A stretch of DNA of 10,637 bases from Limiplasma sp964416065 (GCA_964416065.1 CAYQCL010000059.1:1-10637), one strand, 5' to 3'; shown: positions 1-9,057, counted from the stretch's first letter. Numbers and translations are program-made. Notes: generated from the letters alone by a model not told the origin.

Positions 1-6
1 TTGTTC

Positions 7-35
7 ATATTAGCACACTTTCTTCCCCTCGTCAA
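7..35 (-). promoter_or_regulatory. Strong sigma-A promoter for a gene beyond the left edge
   Basis: Read on the minus strand, a -35 box TTGACG (30-35) and a -10 box TAATAT (7-12) are separated by exactly 17 bp. The -10 is preceded by TGC, which forms an extended -10 element. Long A-tracts lie directly upstream of the -35 box and could act as an UP element. Transcription would start at or just past base 1 and run out of the window, so the gene served is not visible. The promoter lies about 50 bp beyond the terminator-like hairpin that follows pyrI, so it most likely opens a new transcription unit. The half-match of its right part to the CIRCE heat-shock operator is not supported by a second half-site. 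Confidence 0.75.
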
Positions 36-38
36 CAC

Positions 39-66
39 TTTTTTTCGTTTTTTTTGAGATTTTTTT
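39..66. promoter_or_regulatory. Three phased A/T-tracts upstream of the left promoter (curved DNA / UP element)
   Basis: On the plus strand there are T-runs at 39-45 (7), 48-55 (8) and 60-66 (7). Their centres are about 9.5 and 11.5 bp apart, an average close to one helical turn. Phased A-tracts of this kind bend DNA, and A-rich sequence at this distance from a -35 box can contact the RNA polymerase alpha subunit. The tract positions are seen directly; the bending and activation are inferred. Confidence 0.5.
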
Positions 67-85
67 GAAAGACGAACATTTGATT

Positions 86-123
86 TAAAGGCGATGCTTC
101 TTTTTGAGAAAGCATCGCCTTTA
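86..123 (-). terminator. Terminator-like hairpin after pyrI
   Basis: AAAGGCGATGCTT (87-99) pairs perfectly with AAGCATCGCCTTT (110-122), giving a 13-bp stem, extended to 14 bp by 86/123, with a 10-nt loop. It lies 56 nt past the pyrI stop codon and just before a new leftward promoter, so it most likely ends the nine-gene operon. The U-run that should follow is weak: the only U residues at the 3' side are the UUU inside the stem, followed by AAAUC in the leftward RNA. In the other direction the flank UUUAUAAU is equally modest, so the hairpin may work both ways or act mainly as a 3'-end stabiliser. Confidence 0.65.
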
Positions 124-178
124 TAATCGAACATTCTTCTTTTTAATTCTTAGGATCATCCGGAATAAAAAATGGAAT

Positions 179-601
179 TTATTCCTGCTTATACTTTGCC
201 TCACAATAGAAGCAACGGTACACCCGCTTCTCCCTGTCCGTCAGCAAAAAAATCTGTTCCAGCTCCTGCTCCGTCTGCGTGATGCAGCGCGGGTTTTTGC
301 AGCGCATCACATTGACGACACGCTCCGGCATATCGGGCTTCTTCTTCTCTACCAGCTTCCCGCCGCGGATGATGTTGACGGTGATGCCAGGATCAATATA
401 GCCCAGCAGATCGAGATCAAGCGGAATCTCCTGGTCGATCTTGATGATATCCTTCTTGCCCATATGCTGCGATTTGGCGTTTTTGATGATCGCCACAGAG
501 CAGTCCAGCGCGTCCAGTCCGAGGTAGTGATAAATTTCCATTCCTCCCCCCGCGTGGATATGGTCAATCACATAGCCGTTGAGAATGCTGTCAATGTTCA
601 T
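179..601 (-). CDS. pyrI: Aspartate carbamoyltransferase regulatory subunit PyrI
   Basis: This is the 140-residue regulatory chain of aspartate carbamoyltransferase. In the well-studied class B enzyme it binds the catalytic chain PyrB and carries ATP, CTP and UTP to an allosteric site. The C-terminal zinc domain has Cys101, Cys106, Cys130 and Cys133 in a C-X4-C-X23-C-X2-C pattern, the same spacing as in the Escherichia coli protein. The N-terminal nucleotide domain keeps Asp13-His14 (VIDHIHA), Lys54 (KKDIIKI) and Lys86 (VEKKKP), which line up with the E. coli effector-site residues Asp19, His20, Lys60 and Lys94. The N-terminus is several residues shorter than in E. coli. The ATG overlaps the pyrB stop codon by 4 nt (ATGA), with GGAGG repeats just upstream, so the two subunits are probably translationally coupled. 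It is the last gene of the operon. Confidence 0.96.
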   Translation of the reverse strand: MNIDSILNGYVIDHIHAGGGMEIYHYLGLDALDCSVAIIKNAKSQHMGKKDIIKIDQEIPLDLDLLGYIDPGITVNIIRGGKLVEKKKPDMPERVVNVMRCKNPRCITQTEQELEQIFLLTDREKRVYRCFYCEAKYKQE

Positions 602-1515
602 GCCTCCACCTCCAGAAGCTTCATCAGAAGCGCCTCACGCATAAACTTGCCATACAGTGTCTGACGGAAATAGCAGGCGCGCGGATCGCTGTCCACCGCG
701 CGGCTGATCTCGTTGACGCGCGGCAGGGGATGAAGCACGCACAGGTCCCTGCGGGCAAGCTGCATCTTATCCATATCAAGAATATAGCTGTCCTTCAGAC
801 GCACATAGTCCGCCTCATTGAAAAAGCGCTCGCGCTGGACGCGCGTCATATAGAGGATATCCAGCGTCCCGATAACGTCCTCCAGCCGTTCGACCTCCAC
901 AAAGGAAACGCCGTTTTTATGCATGCTCTCGCGCACATACTCGGGGACGCGCAGTTCCTTGGGGGAAATCAGCACGAAGCGAATGCTTTTGTAGCGCATC
1001 ATGGCGTTGATCAGGCTGTGAACCGTGCGGCCGAACTGCAAGTCGCCGCAGCAGCCGATCACCAATTGGTTCAACCTTCCCTTTTCTCGGCGGATGGTGA
1101 GCAAATCGGCCAGCGTCTGCGTGGGATGGTTGTGCCCGCCGTCGCCCGCGTTGATGATAGGAACGGGGCTCACCTGTGCGGCGGCGGTCGGCGCACCCTC
1201 CCTGGGATGGCGCATCGCGATGATATCAGCGTAGCAGCTGACGGTACGCACCGTATCGGCCACGCTTTCTCCCTTCGCCGCCGACGAGCTGTCCGCCGAG
1301 GAGAAGCCCAGGACGTTTCCGCCAAGCTCCATCATCGCCGCTTCAAAGCTCAGGCGGGTGCGGGTGCTCGGCTCGTAAAACAGCGTGGCGAGCCTTTTCC
1401 CGCGCATACACTCGGCATACCTCGCGGGATTTTGGATAATATCGTCCGCGCGATCCATCAGCGCGTCCAGTTCCGCCGTGGTCAAATCGCGGATATCCAG
1501 CAAATGGCGCGGCAT
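598..1515 (-). CDS. pyrB: Aspartate carbamoyltransferase catalytic subunit PyrB
   Basis: PyrB condenses carbamoyl phosphate with L-aspartate to N-carbamoyl-aspartate, the committed step of pyrimidine synthesis. The 305-residue protein has the family's usual length. The carbamoyl phosphate motif FYEPSTRTR spans residues 46-54, the 80s loop SSAAKGES (residues 77-84) supplies Ser and Lys81 to the neighbouring active site, MRHPREG lies at 101-107, HPTQ at 130-133, GRTVHSL at 162-168, and the 240s-loop HPLPR at 262-266. Overall it resembles the E. coli class B catalytic chain, which matches the pyrI gene overlapping its 3' end. The start ATG sits 12 nt after the pyrE stop, behind a strong AAGGAGGAGG ribosome binding site. 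No frameshift or missing active-site residue is seen. Confidence 0.97.
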   Translation of the reverse strand: MPRHLLDIRDLTTAELDALMDRADDIIQNPARYAECMRGKRLATLFYEPSTRTRLSFEAAMMELGGNVLGFSSADSSSAAKGESVADTVRTVSCYADIIAMRHPREGAPTAAAQVSPVPIINAGDGGHNHPTQTLADLLTIRREKGRLNQLVIGCCGDLQFGRTVHSLINAMMRYKSIRFVLISPKELRVPEYVRESMHKNGVSFVEVERLEDVIGTLDILYMTRVQRERFFNEADYVRLKDSYILDMDKMQLARRDLCVLHPLPRVNEISRAVDSDPRACYFRQTLYGKFMREALLMKLLEVEA

Positions 1516-1527
1516 ACATCCTCCTCC

Positions 1528-2157
1528 TTATTTCATCCAGCTTTCGTCCGAAGGGTTATCGCGGAAGCGCAGCAGCCTTTCGACCTGCTCGGGCCTGATG
1601 TATCCCGTCTCGGCGGCCGCCCTGACCAGCGCGTCAAAATTGGAGAGGCTCACGTTTTTGACGTTTGCCGCCGCCAGGCGGTCAAATCCCTTTTGCATAC
1701 CGTAGGTGAAGATGCTCGCGATGCCCAGCACCTCCGCGCCCGCCTCCCGAAGCGCGTCCACGACGTCGATCACGCTGCCGCCCGTGGAAATCAGATCCTC
1801 TACCACCACGACCTTCTGTCCCTTTTCCAGCTTACCCTCAATGCGGTTCTGACGGCCGTGATCCTTGCTGCCGCCGCGCACATAGCCCATGGGGAGGCGC
1901 ATCATATGCGCCACGATGGCCGCGTGCGCGATGCCGGCCGTCGAGGTGCCCATGAGCACCTCGACGGCGGGGTATTCCCGACGAATGGTCTCCATCAGCC
2001 CGTTCTCCACCTGATCGCGCACCTCGGGGGCGGTCAGCGTGAGACGGTTGTCGCAGTAGACGGGGCTTTTGATGCCGCTGGCCCAGGTAAAGGGCTCCTC
2101 CGGCCTGAGAAAAACGGCGCCGATGGACAAAAGCGCCTTTGCGATGCTGCGTTCCAT
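1528..2157 (-). CDS. pyrE: Orotate phosphoribosyltransferase PyrE
   Basis: PyrE transfers the phosphoribosyl group of PRPP to orotate, giving OMP, the fifth step of the pathway. The 209-residue protein carries the PRPP-binding signature VVVVEDLISTGGS (residues 116-128) and the flexible catalytic loop KDHGRQN (98-104), with the TSTAGIAHA strand-loop at 71-79. An in-frame ATG exists 24 nt upstream (2181), but the ATG at 2157 has AAGGAGG exactly 8 nt before it, and its product begins MERSIAKALL as expected for the family, so I prefer it. It follows a 238-nt gap with palindromic repeats and precedes pyrB by 12 nt. It could be transcribed with the upstream genes or, less certainly, from its own promoter, though I see no convincing one in the gap. 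Confidence 0.96.
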   Translation of the reverse strand: MERSIAKALLSIGAVFLRPEEPFTWASGIKSPVYCDNRLTLTAPEVRDQVENGLMETIRREYPAVEVLMGTSTAGIAHAAIVAHMMRLPMGYVRGGSKDHGRQNRIEGKLEKGQKVVVVEDLISTGGSVIDVVDALREAGAEVLGIASIFTYGMQKGFDRLAAANVKNVSLSNFDALVRAAAETGYIRPEQVERLLRFRDNPSDESWMK

Positions 2158-2165
2158 TTCACATT

Positions 2166-2172
2166 CCTCCTT
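2166..2172 (-). promoter_or_regulatory. Ribosome binding site that fixes the pyrE start
   Basis: AAGGAGG on the minus strand lies 8 nt before the ATG at 2157. It falls inside the longer reading frame that opens at 2181, which argues against that upstream start. Confidence 0.85.
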
Positions 2173-2244
2173 GATGTTCACAGGAAAACCAGTCTCCCGC
2201 TGGATAGCGGTGGGGCAGACCAGGCTCCATGGTTATGCAAAGTA

Positions 2245-2290
2245 CCGCAGCGCCAGCCCATCCGGGCCGGCGCGTCTGAAAACGCTGCGG
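2245..2290. repeat. GC-rich hairpin in the pyrF-pyrE gap
   Basis: An inner stem GCGCCAGCCC (2250-2259) with GGGCCGGCGC (2264-2273) has one G-U type mismatch and a 4-nt loop. It is enclosed by CCGCAGCG (2245-2252) and CGCTGCGG (2283-2290), which are perfectly complementary and partly compete with the inner stem. No U-run follows on either strand, so it does not look like an intrinsic terminator. It may slow polymerase, protect mRNA ends after processing, or simply be part of a dispersed repeat. Confidence 0.55.
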
Positions 2291-2300
2291 CGTAAGGTTT

Positions 2301-2383
2301 CTGGGACTCTGTCCCAGACCCTGGCAGGGGACTAAGTCCCCTGCACCCATCCTTTGTCGATACCCTGAGGGACTCAGTCCCCT
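2301..2383. repeat. Three tandem GGGAC/GTCCC palindromes between pyrF and pyrE
   Basis: Three related small hairpins occur in a row. The first is CTGGGAC-TCT-GTCCCAG (2301-2317), the second CAGGGGAC-TAA-GTCCCCTG (2325-2343), and the third, imperfect, has core GGGAC-TCA-GTCCC (2369-2381). The second and third share a longer pattern, AGGGACTnAGTCCCCTnCAnCC, so they look like copies of one unit. There is no open reading frame I believe in here and no terminator-type U-run. The pattern resembles REP-like intergenic palindromes scattered through some clostridial genomes; that comparison is from memory and not tested. They fill the only long gap within the operon. Confidence 0.6.
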
Positions 2384-2395
2384 ACATCCCGCACT

Positions 2396-3100
2396 TTAAT
2401 CGCCCAAAAACTCCCGCACGCACCGGCGGTACGCCGCTACCGGATCGGCCGCCTGCGTGATGGGCCGTCCCACGACGATATAGTCGCTTCCGCCTAGCCG
2501 CGCCTTCTCCGGCGTCATCACGCGCGCCTGGTCGTCCGCTGCCGAATCCGCGAAGCGAATCCCGGGCGTCACGGTTTGGAAGGCCGCGCCGCACGTCTTC
2601 TTGACCAGCCCCGCCTCAAGCGGGGCGCAAACCACGCCGTCCAGCCCCGCCTCCTTGGCGTTGAGCGCGTACCGCCTGACGGTTTCGGGCATGGAGGCGC
2701 TGATGAGCAGCTCCTTTTGCATACGCTCCTCGCTGGTGGAGGTCAGCTGCGTCACCGCCAGCAGCATCGGCCTTGTGCCGTCCGGACGGGTCAGGCCCTC
2801 GACGGCCGCCTTCATCATGTCGATGGTGCCGGCGGCGTGCAGGTTGGTCATGTCCACGTCCAATCGGCTCAAGGAGGCCATGGCCTTTTTGACGGTGTTG
2901 GGAATGTCATGCAGCTTCAGATCCAGAAAGATTTTGTGTCCGCGTGCCTTGATCTCGCGCACGATTTGGGGGCCTTCGGCGTAAAACAGCTCCATGCCCA
3001 CCTTCACATAGGGCTTTTCCTCCTCAAACCTGTCCAGAAAGGCGTAAACCGCCTCCGCGCTGGGAAAGTCCAGCGCGATGATCACGTCTCCACGGTTCAT
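2396..3100 (-). CDS. pyrF: Orotidine 5'-phosphate decarboxylase PyrF
   Basis: PyrF decarboxylates OMP to UMP, the last step of the pathway, without a cofactor. The 234-residue protein has the length of the compact bacterial type. The catalytic residues are recognisable: Asp11 in IALDFP, Lys33 in VKVG, and the Asp-X-Lys-X-X-Asp motif DLKLHD (Asp60, Lys62, Asp65). The phosphate-binding PGIRF (179-183) and VVGRPIT (209-215) close the barrel. I chose the ATG at 3100 over the in-frame GTG two codons upstream because GGAGGT lies 8 nt before the ATG and only 2 nt before the GTG. This start overlaps the pyrD stop as ATGA, suggesting translational coupling. A 238-nt gap with palindromes separates it from pyrE. 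Confidence 0.96.
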   Translation of the reverse strand: MNRGDVIIALDFPSAEAVYAFLDRFEEEKPYVKVGMELFYAEGPQIVREIKARGHKIFLDLKLHDIPNTVKKAMASLSRLDVDMTNLHAAGTIDMMKAAVEGLTRPDGTRPMLLAVTQLTSTSEERMQKELLISASMPETVRRYALNAKEAGLDGVVCAPLEAGLVKKTCGAAFQTVTPGIRFADSAADDQARVMTPEKARLGGSDYIVVGRPITQAADPVAAYRRCVREFLGD

Positions 3101-4011
3101 TTCCACGCACCTCCGATGATTTCCTCAAGGCTTTGGATGTGACAGCGCTCCATCACATCCGGCAGCTCTTTGATGATATTGGGACACACATAGGGATCCA
3201 CAAGATTCTGCGCGCCGATCTCCACGGCGGACGCGCCCGCGAGCATCATCTCGATCACGTCCTCGGCGGTGGATACGCCGCCCATGCCGATGATCGGGAT
3301 GCTGACCGCCCTGGTCACCTGATACACCATGCGCAGCGCCACAGGGAAAATGGCGGGGCCGGAGAAGCCGCCCATCGCATTGGCGATGACCGGCCTGCGC
3401 GTTTTCAGATCCACGCGCATGCCCAGCAGAGTATTGATCAGGCTCAGGCCGTCCGCGCCCGCGTCCTCGCACGCCTTCGCGATGGACACGATATCCGTCA
3501 CGTTGGGAGTCAGCTTGATATAGACCGGCTTTGTCGTCACCCTTTTGACCGCGCGCGTCACCTCGGCCGCGTTTTCCGCGCACACACCGAAGGCCATGCC
3601 GCCGCCGTGTACGTTGGGGCAGCTGATGTTGACCTCGATCAGGCCGATCTGCTCCTCAGCGTCGATCCGCCGGCAGCACTCCACATACTCGTCCACCGAA
3701 AAACCGCTGATATTGGCGATGACCTTCTTGTGAAAGAACGTCCTGAGCCTGGGCAGCTCATGCGCGATCACATGATCGACACCGGGGTTTTGCAGCCCCA
3801 CGGCGTTGATCATTCCCGCGGTACACTCCGCGATGCGCGGCGTGGGATTGCCGAAGCGCGGCTCAAGGGTCGTTCCCTTGAAGGAAAAGGTGCCCAGGAC
3901 GTTGATGTCGTAAAGCGCCTGGAATTCCTCGCCGTAGCCAAACGTCCCGCTGGCGGGGATGATGGGATTGTCCAGCGTCCAGCCCGAAAGCGTGACCTTC
4001 GTGTTCACCAT
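3097..4011 (-). CDS. pyrD: Dihydroorotate dehydrogenase class 1B, catalytic subunit PyrD
   Basis: PyrD is the FMN-containing subunit that oxidises dihydroorotate to orotate. The 304-residue protein has the class 1B hallmark of a catalytic cysteine, Cys131 in EVNISCPNVHGGG, rather than the serine of the membrane-bound class 2 enzymes. FSFKG (42-46) supplies the FMN-contacting lysine, NAVGLQNPG (69-77) lies near the substrate site, and GMGGVSTAEDV and GASAVEIGAQN bind the flavin phosphate. A longer reading frame reaches 4095, but the ATG at 4011 follows GGGAGGAG and gives the expected family N-terminus. It overlaps the end of pyrK by 7 nt. With PyrK it should form an NAD-linked heterotetramer, as in Lactococcus and Bacillus. 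Confidence 0.96.
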   Translation of the reverse strand: MVNTKVTLSGWTLDNPIIPASGTFGYGEEFQALYDINVLGTFSFKGTTLEPRFGNPTPRIAECTAGMINAVGLQNPGVDHVIAHELPRLRTFFHKKVIANISGFSVDEYVECCRRIDAEEQIGLIEVNISCPNVHGGGMAFGVCAENAAEVTRAVKRVTTKPVYIKLTPNVTDIVSIAKACEDAGADGLSLINTLLGMRVDLKTRRPVIANAMGGFSGPAIFPVALRMVYQVTRAVSIPIIGMGGVSTAEDVIEMMLAGASAVEIGAQNLVDPYVCPNIIKELPDVMERCHIQSLEEIIGGAWK

Positions 4012-4766
4012 ACGATCTCCTCCCTCCTCAGCACCGGCCCGTCCTTGCAGATGCGCTTGAAGCCATATTTGGTTTTGCACGAGCAGCCCATGCACACGCC
4101 GAAGCCGCAGGCCATGCGCTCCTCAAAGCTGAATTGACCGTGGACGCCGTTTCTTTCGCACTCATCCCAGACCGCCCTGAGCATCGGCTCGGGGCCGCAG
4201 GCGTACACATAGTCGTACCGCCCCGCGAGGCCCGTCATCGCGTCTGTCACAAAGCCTTTAACGCCCATCGAGCCGTCCGCGGTTGTCACCGTCACGGGGA
4301 CATCCAGCTTCTCAAACGCGTCCTTCCAGAACACCTCCTGGGCCCTGTTGAAGCCAAGGATAACCGACGGCTTTTTGCACACGGCCAGCAGCCGCTTGCA
4401 CAAGCCGTAGAGCGGCGGAACGCCCACGCCGCCGCCCACAAGCAGCGGAAACTGCGCGGCCGTCACCTCGTCCAGCCGGTCGATATCATAGCCGTTGCCA
4501 AGGCCGGTGAGCAGATCGAGCGTCGTTCCCGCATGATATCCACTCATGGCCTCGGTTCCGTGACCGACCGCCTTATAGATCATGTCCAGCGTGCCATCCT
4601 CGGCCGCGCGCCAGTCGCACACGGAGATCGGGCGGCGGAGATAGAAGCCCGGCAGCGCGATCTGCACAAACTGCCCAGGCCGCGTAATGGCGCGCGTATC
4701 GCCCAAAAGGTGCATATGATAGACGTTTTCGGTGAGTCTTGTCTGGGATTGGATGGTGAAGATCAT
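4005..4766 (-). CDS. pyrK: Dihydroorotate dehydrogenase class 1B, electron transfer subunit PyrK
   Basis: PyrK passes electrons from the PyrD flavin through a 2Fe-2S cluster and FAD to NAD+. The 253-residue protein has the ferredoxin-reductase-like layout: an FAD-binding beta-barrel ending in RRPISVCDW (44-52), a nucleotide domain starting at LLVGGGVGVPPLYGL (108-122), an ACGPEPML segment (189-196), and a C-terminal cluster-binding segment. Its cluster ligands are most likely Cys220, Cys225, Cys228 and Cys240 in a C-X4-C-X2-C-X11-C arrangement; Cys230 is an extra nearby cysteine. The ATG lies 18 nt past the carB stop with AAAGGA 8 nt upstream. Its presence next to pyrD indicates use of NAD+ as acceptor, fitting an anaerobe, instead of quinone or fumarate. 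Confidence 0.96.
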   Translation of the reverse strand: MIFTIQSQTRLTENVYHMHLLGDTRAITRPGQFVQIALPGFYLRRPISVCDWRAAEDGTLDMIYKAVGHGTEAMSGYHAGTTLDLLTGLGNGYDIDRLDEVTAAQFPLLVGGGVGVPPLYGLCKRLLAVCKKPSVILGFNRAQEVFWKDAFEKLDVPVTVTTADGSMGVKGFVTDAMTGLAGRYDYVYACGPEPMLRAVWDECERNGVHGQFSFEERMACGFGVCMGCSCKTKYGFKRICKDGPVLRREEIVW

Positions 4767-4784
4767 CCGGATCGTCCTTTCGTC

Positions 4785-7700
4785 TTACGAGTCGATCGTA
4801 GAGATGCAAAGTGTCATTTCCTCAAGTACCTCCAAAAGCACCCGCACCGTATCCAGCGCGGTGAACATCGTCACGTTGTTTTCCACGGCGCAGCGGCGGA
4901 TCTGCGCGCCGTCGCTGTCGCGGCCCAAAGAGGCCGGATCGCGCGTGTTGATGACGTAATTGACATGCCCCTGCCGGAGCGAATCCAGGATTTCCTCGCT
5001 GCCCTCGCTCAATTTTTTGCGCACGCGGGTGCGGATGCCGTTGGCCTTGAGGAACTCGGCGGTGCCGCGCGTCGCCTCGATGTTGAAGCCCATTTCGTAG
5101 AAGCGGCGGATGAGCGGCAGCGCCTCGTCCTTATCGCCGTCCGCAATGGTGACGAAGATGGTGCCGTAGTTGGCGACATTGGTGCCCGCGGACTGCATGG
5201 CCTTGTACAGCGCGCGGGTGAGGCGCTTGTCATAGCCGATGGCCTCGCCGGTGGATTTCATCTCGGGGCTCAGGTAGGCGTCCATGCCGCGCAGCTTGGA
5301 AAAGCTGAACGCCGGCGCCTTGACATACCATTTGGCCTTCTGCGGCGCGATCACATCCACGATGCCCTGCTCGCGCAGGCTTTGGCCCAGCATCACGCGG
5401 GTGGCGATGTCGGCCAGCGGGACGCCGGTGGCCTTGCTTAAGAAGGGCACGGTGCGGGAGGAGCGGGGATTGACCTCAATCACATAGACGTTGTCCTGCT
5501 TATCGACGATGAACTGGATGTTGTAAAGCCCCATGATGCCGATGCCCAGGCCCAGACGTACGGTGTAGTCGATGATCGTCTGCCTTGCCTTTTCGCTGAC
5601 CGAGAAGGTCGGGTAAACGCTGATGGAGTCGCCGCTGTGGACGCCGGTGCGCTCCACATGCTCCATGATGCCCGGAATGTAGACGTTCTCGCCGTCGCAC
5701 ACGGCATCGGTTTCCAGCTCCTTGCCGGTGATGTAGTGATCGACCAGCACCGGCTGATCCTCGCTGACCAGCACGGCGGTCCGCAGGTAATGCCTGAGCG
5801 CCTCCTCGTTGGGCACGATCTGCATCGCGCGCCCGCCCAGCACGTAGCTGGGCCTGACCAGCACGGGATAGCCGATGCGCTCGGCCACGCGCACGCCCGC
5901 CTCGATGTCGGTCACGGCCTCGCCGTTGGGTTGCGGGATGCCGAGGCGCTCCATCACCTTTTCAAAGGCGTCGCGGTTTTCGGCGCGGCGGATGGCCTCC
6001 ACGTCGGTTCCGATGATCCTGACGCCCATGTCGTGCAGGTGCTCGGCCAAGTTGATGGCCGTCTGGCCGCCGAGGCTGACGACCACGCCCTCCGGCTTCT
6101 CCATGGCAACGATGTTCATCACGTCCTCCACGGTCAGCGGCTCGAAATAGAGCTTGTCCGAGGTGGTGTAGTCGGTGGAGACAGTTTCGGGGTTGTTATT
6201 GATGATGATGGCCTCATAGCCCGCGCGGCGGATCGTCCAGATGGCGTGTACCGTCGAATAGTCAAACTCGACGCCCTGGCCGATGCGGATGGGGCCGGAG
6301 CCCAGCACGATGATCTTTTTGCGCTCGGAGACGACAGACTCGTTCTCCTGCTCGTAGGTGGAGTAGAAATAGGGCACGTAGCTTTCAAACTCGCTGGCAC
6401 AGGTGTCGATCATCTTGTAGACGGGCATGACGCCGTTCTTTTGACGGAGCAGGAAGGTCTCCTTCTCGCTCAGTCCCCAGACCTGCCCGATATACTTATC
6501 GCTCAGGCCCAGGCGCTTAGCGCGGCGCAGCACGCCCGCGTCCATGGGATGCGCCTTCAAAATCGGCTCGAAGTCCACGATGTTTTTGATTTTTTCCAAA
6601 AAGAGCATGTCGATCTTGGTTCGGTCATAGATCAGGCCCAGATCGACGCCGTCTCGGATGAGCTGAGCGATGGCGAAGAGCCGGTCGTCCGTGCCCTCGT
6701 GGATGTAGTCCAACAGCTCGTCCACGGGCTTATCGTCAAAGCGCGGCATGTGGATATGGCACACGCCGATTTCCAGTGAGCGCACCGCCTTGAGCAGGCT
6801 TTCCTCGATCGTGCGGCCCACGCTCATGACCTCGCCCGTGGCCTTCATCTGGGTGCTTAAGCGGTTGCTGGCGCCCTCCAGCTTGTCAAACGGGAAGCGC
6901 GCCATCTTGCTGACCACATAGTCCAGCGCCGGCTCAAAGCAGGCGGGTGTGTTGGCCAGCGCGATTTCCTCCAGATGCATGCCCACGGCCACCTTGGCCG
7001 AGACGCGAGCGATGGGATAGCCGCTGGCCTTGGAAGCGAGCGCCGAGGAGCGGGACACGCGGGGATTAACCTCGATCAGATAATACTGGAAGCTGTAAGG
7101 ATCCAGCGCGAACTGCACGTTGCAGCCGCCCTCGATTTTCAGCGCGCGGATGATCTTAAGCGCGCTGTCGCGCAGCATGTGATATTCCTTGTTGGTCAGC
7201 GTCTGGCTGGGGCAGAGCACGATGGAATCGCCGGTATGGACGCCGACGGGGTCGATGTTTTCCATGTTGCAGATCGCGATGGCGGTGTCGTTGGCGTCGC
7301 GCATCACCTCGTACTCGATCTCCTTGTAGCCCTTGATGCTCTTCTCCACCAGCACCTGATGCACGGGTGAGAGCTTAAGGGCGTTTTTCAGCTTCTCCTC
7401 CATCTCCCTCGCGTTGTCGGCAAAGCCGCCGCCCGTACCGCCCAGCGTGAACGCGGGTCGCAGAACCACGGGATAGCCGATCTCCTCCGCCGCGCGGAAG
7501 CCCTCCTCCATGCTGGTCGCGATGATGGAGGGAAGCACCGGCTCGCCGAGCCGCTCGCACAGCTCCTTGAATTTTTCACGATCCTCTGCCATGTCGATAG
7601 AGTCAAAGCTCGTGCCCAGAATTTCCACCTGGCACTCGTCCAGCACGCCCTTGCGCTTTAACTGCATCGCAAGGTTGAGGCCCGTCTGGCCGCCTAGCCC

Positions 7701-7956
7701 GGGCAAAATCGCGTCAGGGCGCTCGTAGCGCAGGATCTTGGCGACATATTCCAGCGTCAGGGGCTCCATGTATACCTTATCGGCGATATCCACGTCCGTC
7801 ATGATGGTGGCGGGGTTGGAGTTGACCAGAATGACCTCGTAGCCCTCCTCGCGAAGCGCGAGACACGCCTGCGTGCCTGCGTAGTCGAATTCCGCCGCCT
7901 GGCCGATCACGATGGGGCCGGAGCCAATCACCAGAATCCGATGAATATCCGTACGC

Positions 7957-7964
<8 letters not shown>
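4785..7964 (-). CDS. carB: Carbamoyl phosphate synthetase large subunit CarB
   Basis: CarB makes carbamoyl phosphate from bicarbonate, two ATP and ammonia that CarA releases from glutamine. At 1059 residues it is close to the usual length (about 1070). Two homologous halves are clear: the first begins RILVIGSGPIVIGQ (9-22) with an ATP-grasp core ending at YLIEVNPRVSRSS (295-307), and the second begins IIVLGSGPIRIGQ (551-563) and ends at YVIEVNPRSSRT (827-838). An oligomerisation region lies between them. The C-terminal domain, from about residue 930, is MGS-like, with ATRGTAEFL (964-972) and VNYVINT (1001-1007), the region that binds UMP and other effectors in the E. coli enzyme. Feedback by UMP is therefore likely. 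The ATG overlaps the carA stop by 8 nt and has AAGGAG upstream. Confidence 0.98.

Positions 7965-9044
<1,080 letters not shown>

Positions 9045-9057
<13 letters not shown>

Noticed and set aside
7..22. CIRCE-like half-site near the left promoter
   Set aside because: TTAGCAC is present, but the required second half at a 9-bp spacing (GAGTGCTAA) is not, so heat-shock control by HrcA is not supported.
730..2295. Long plus-strand open frame (521 codons) opposite pyrB and pyrE
   Set aside because: It lies antisense to two genes with clear catalytic motifs; its translation is rich in His, Arg and Ala and matches no family I know. Long antisense frames are common opposite GC-rich genes.
2159..2350. 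Possible 63-codon small gene in the pyrF-pyrE gap
   Set aside because: It reads through the palindromic repeats, has no ribosome binding site or recognisable sequence, and overlaps the pyrE start region.
3097..4095. Upstream start for pyrD at 4095
   Set aside because: The extra 28 residues overlap the cysteine-rich end of pyrK in another frame and are not family-like; the ATG at 4011 has a strong ribosome binding site.
4134..5441. Plus-strand open frame of 435 codons opposite pyrK and carB
   Set aside because: It is a shadow of the GC-rich codon pattern of the real genes, with no recognisable domain and no convincing ribosome binding site.
5637..6779. Plus-strand open frame of 380 codons opposite carB
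   Set aside because: It is an antisense shadow with His/Asp/Gly/Leu-rich low-information sequence, while the opposite strand encodes a conserved CarB.
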